Below are positions 63,858 to 64,000 of a stretch of DNA of 64,000 bases, in pieces. This DNA is from ZC4RG30 sp046347045 (GTDB taxonomy: Bacteria > Pseudomonadota > Gammaproteobacteria > Steroidobacterales > Steroidobacteraceae), in contig JAXMGX010000005.1 of assembly GCA_046347045.1 (NCBI GenBank), positions 62,001 through 126,000 on the forward strand, written 5' to 3'. Every line of letters starts with the position of its first letter. Position 1 is the first letter of the stretch. The translations under genes were made by a program, and so were the position numbers. The notes under the pieces were generated by a model, which saw nothing but the letters and a program-made list of their open reading frames with translations, had not been told where the DNA came from and made no database searches.

Positions 63858-64000
63858 TCAGCCGCTGCGCGGCGGTTGGCCGCTCTGCGGCAACTTCCAG
63901 TCAGGTCGTACGAAGTGGCAGGTGTAGCCGTTGGGAATCCGCTCAAGGTAATCCTGGTGCTCGGGCTCGGCTTCCCAGAAATCCCCGGCGGGCGAAAGCT
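63858..64000 (-). CDS. msrA: Peptide methionine sulfoxide reductase MsrA (partial)
   Basis: The last 47 residues of a protein running off the right edge read FWEAEPEHQDYLERIPNGYT and CHFVRPDWKLP, the conserved C-terminal part of MsrA, which repairs methionine-S-sulfoxide in proteins. The N-terminal GCFWG active-site cysteine lies outside the window. The stop is at 63858-63860. A short tail after WKLP is rich in Gln, Pro and Ser. Confidence 0.87.
   Translation of the reverse strand, partial: LSPAGDFWEAEPEHQDYLERIPNGYTCHFVRPDWKLPQSGQPPRSG

Overview
The window is GC-rich bacterial chromosome from a Gammaproteobacterium. The housekeeping anchors are ahpCF behind an OxyR-type operator, OmpW, SlyX, a CPXCG cysteine-rich protein and MsrA. 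The many exported esterases, TonB-dependent receptors (TBDRs) and quinoprotein dehydrogenases suggest a soil or aquatic degrader, perhaps of the Steroidobacter/Nevskia/Xanthomonad side of the class. That placement is inference. No rRNA, tRNA, CRISPR array, transposase or phage gene was seen. Both ends cut genes: a tannase-like esterase on the left and msrA on the right.

1-16.8 kb is mixed: tannase, a TraB/GumN protein, ahpCF, a PhoD-type phosphatase coupled to a DUF2130 protein, OmpW, an M28 peptidase lipoprotein, an unassigned HExxH protein, a small envelope operon (Gly-rich protein, LysM protein, lipoprotein) ending in a good terminator, a sorbosone-dehydrogenase/cytochrome c fusion, an NTF2-like protein and Cu-Zn SOD. 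16.9-29.6 kb starts with a PQQ alcohol dehydrogenase and a LysR regulator. A tightly overlapped ring-cleavage operon follows: FAD monooxygenase, extradiol dioxygenase, C-C hydrolase, cupin and FAA hydrolase. Next come exported hydrolases and the first pair of small exported proteins of unknown function. 29.6-38 kb is a TBDR/carboxylesterase operon facing a second LysR gene, then a CocE-type hydrolase coupled to a double NTF2-like protein.

38-52.2 kb looks like one exported degradation/uptake system under a TetR regulator (41806-42522). It has two MFS carriers, an exported FAA hydrolase, the second unknown pair, a Tat-exported metallo-beta-lactamase-fold (MBL) hydrolase, a TolB-like propeller, a Tat-exported amidohydrolase, an NHL propeller and a TBDR. 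A 20-bp dyad (consensus AATTCC-N8-GGAATT) occurs beside the TetR gene and at the promoters of the other two operons. 52.2-61.1 kb continues with related content: MBL hydrolases, NTF2-like protein, the third unknown pair with a tandem-duplicated member, a BKACE-type enzyme, and a second copy of the hydrolase found at 24.9 kb. 61.1-64 kb returns to ordinary genes with slyX, a vapBC-type toxin-antitoxin pair, a CPXCG protein, a DHA2 drug exporter and msrA.

The most unusual signals are the shared TetR-type operator, and an unknown exported domain built around a G-H-W-E-G-x-T-L-V motif. That domain occurs five times in four genes, three of them paired with a DUF6152-like partner. Proline-rich inserts also recur inside exported enzymes.
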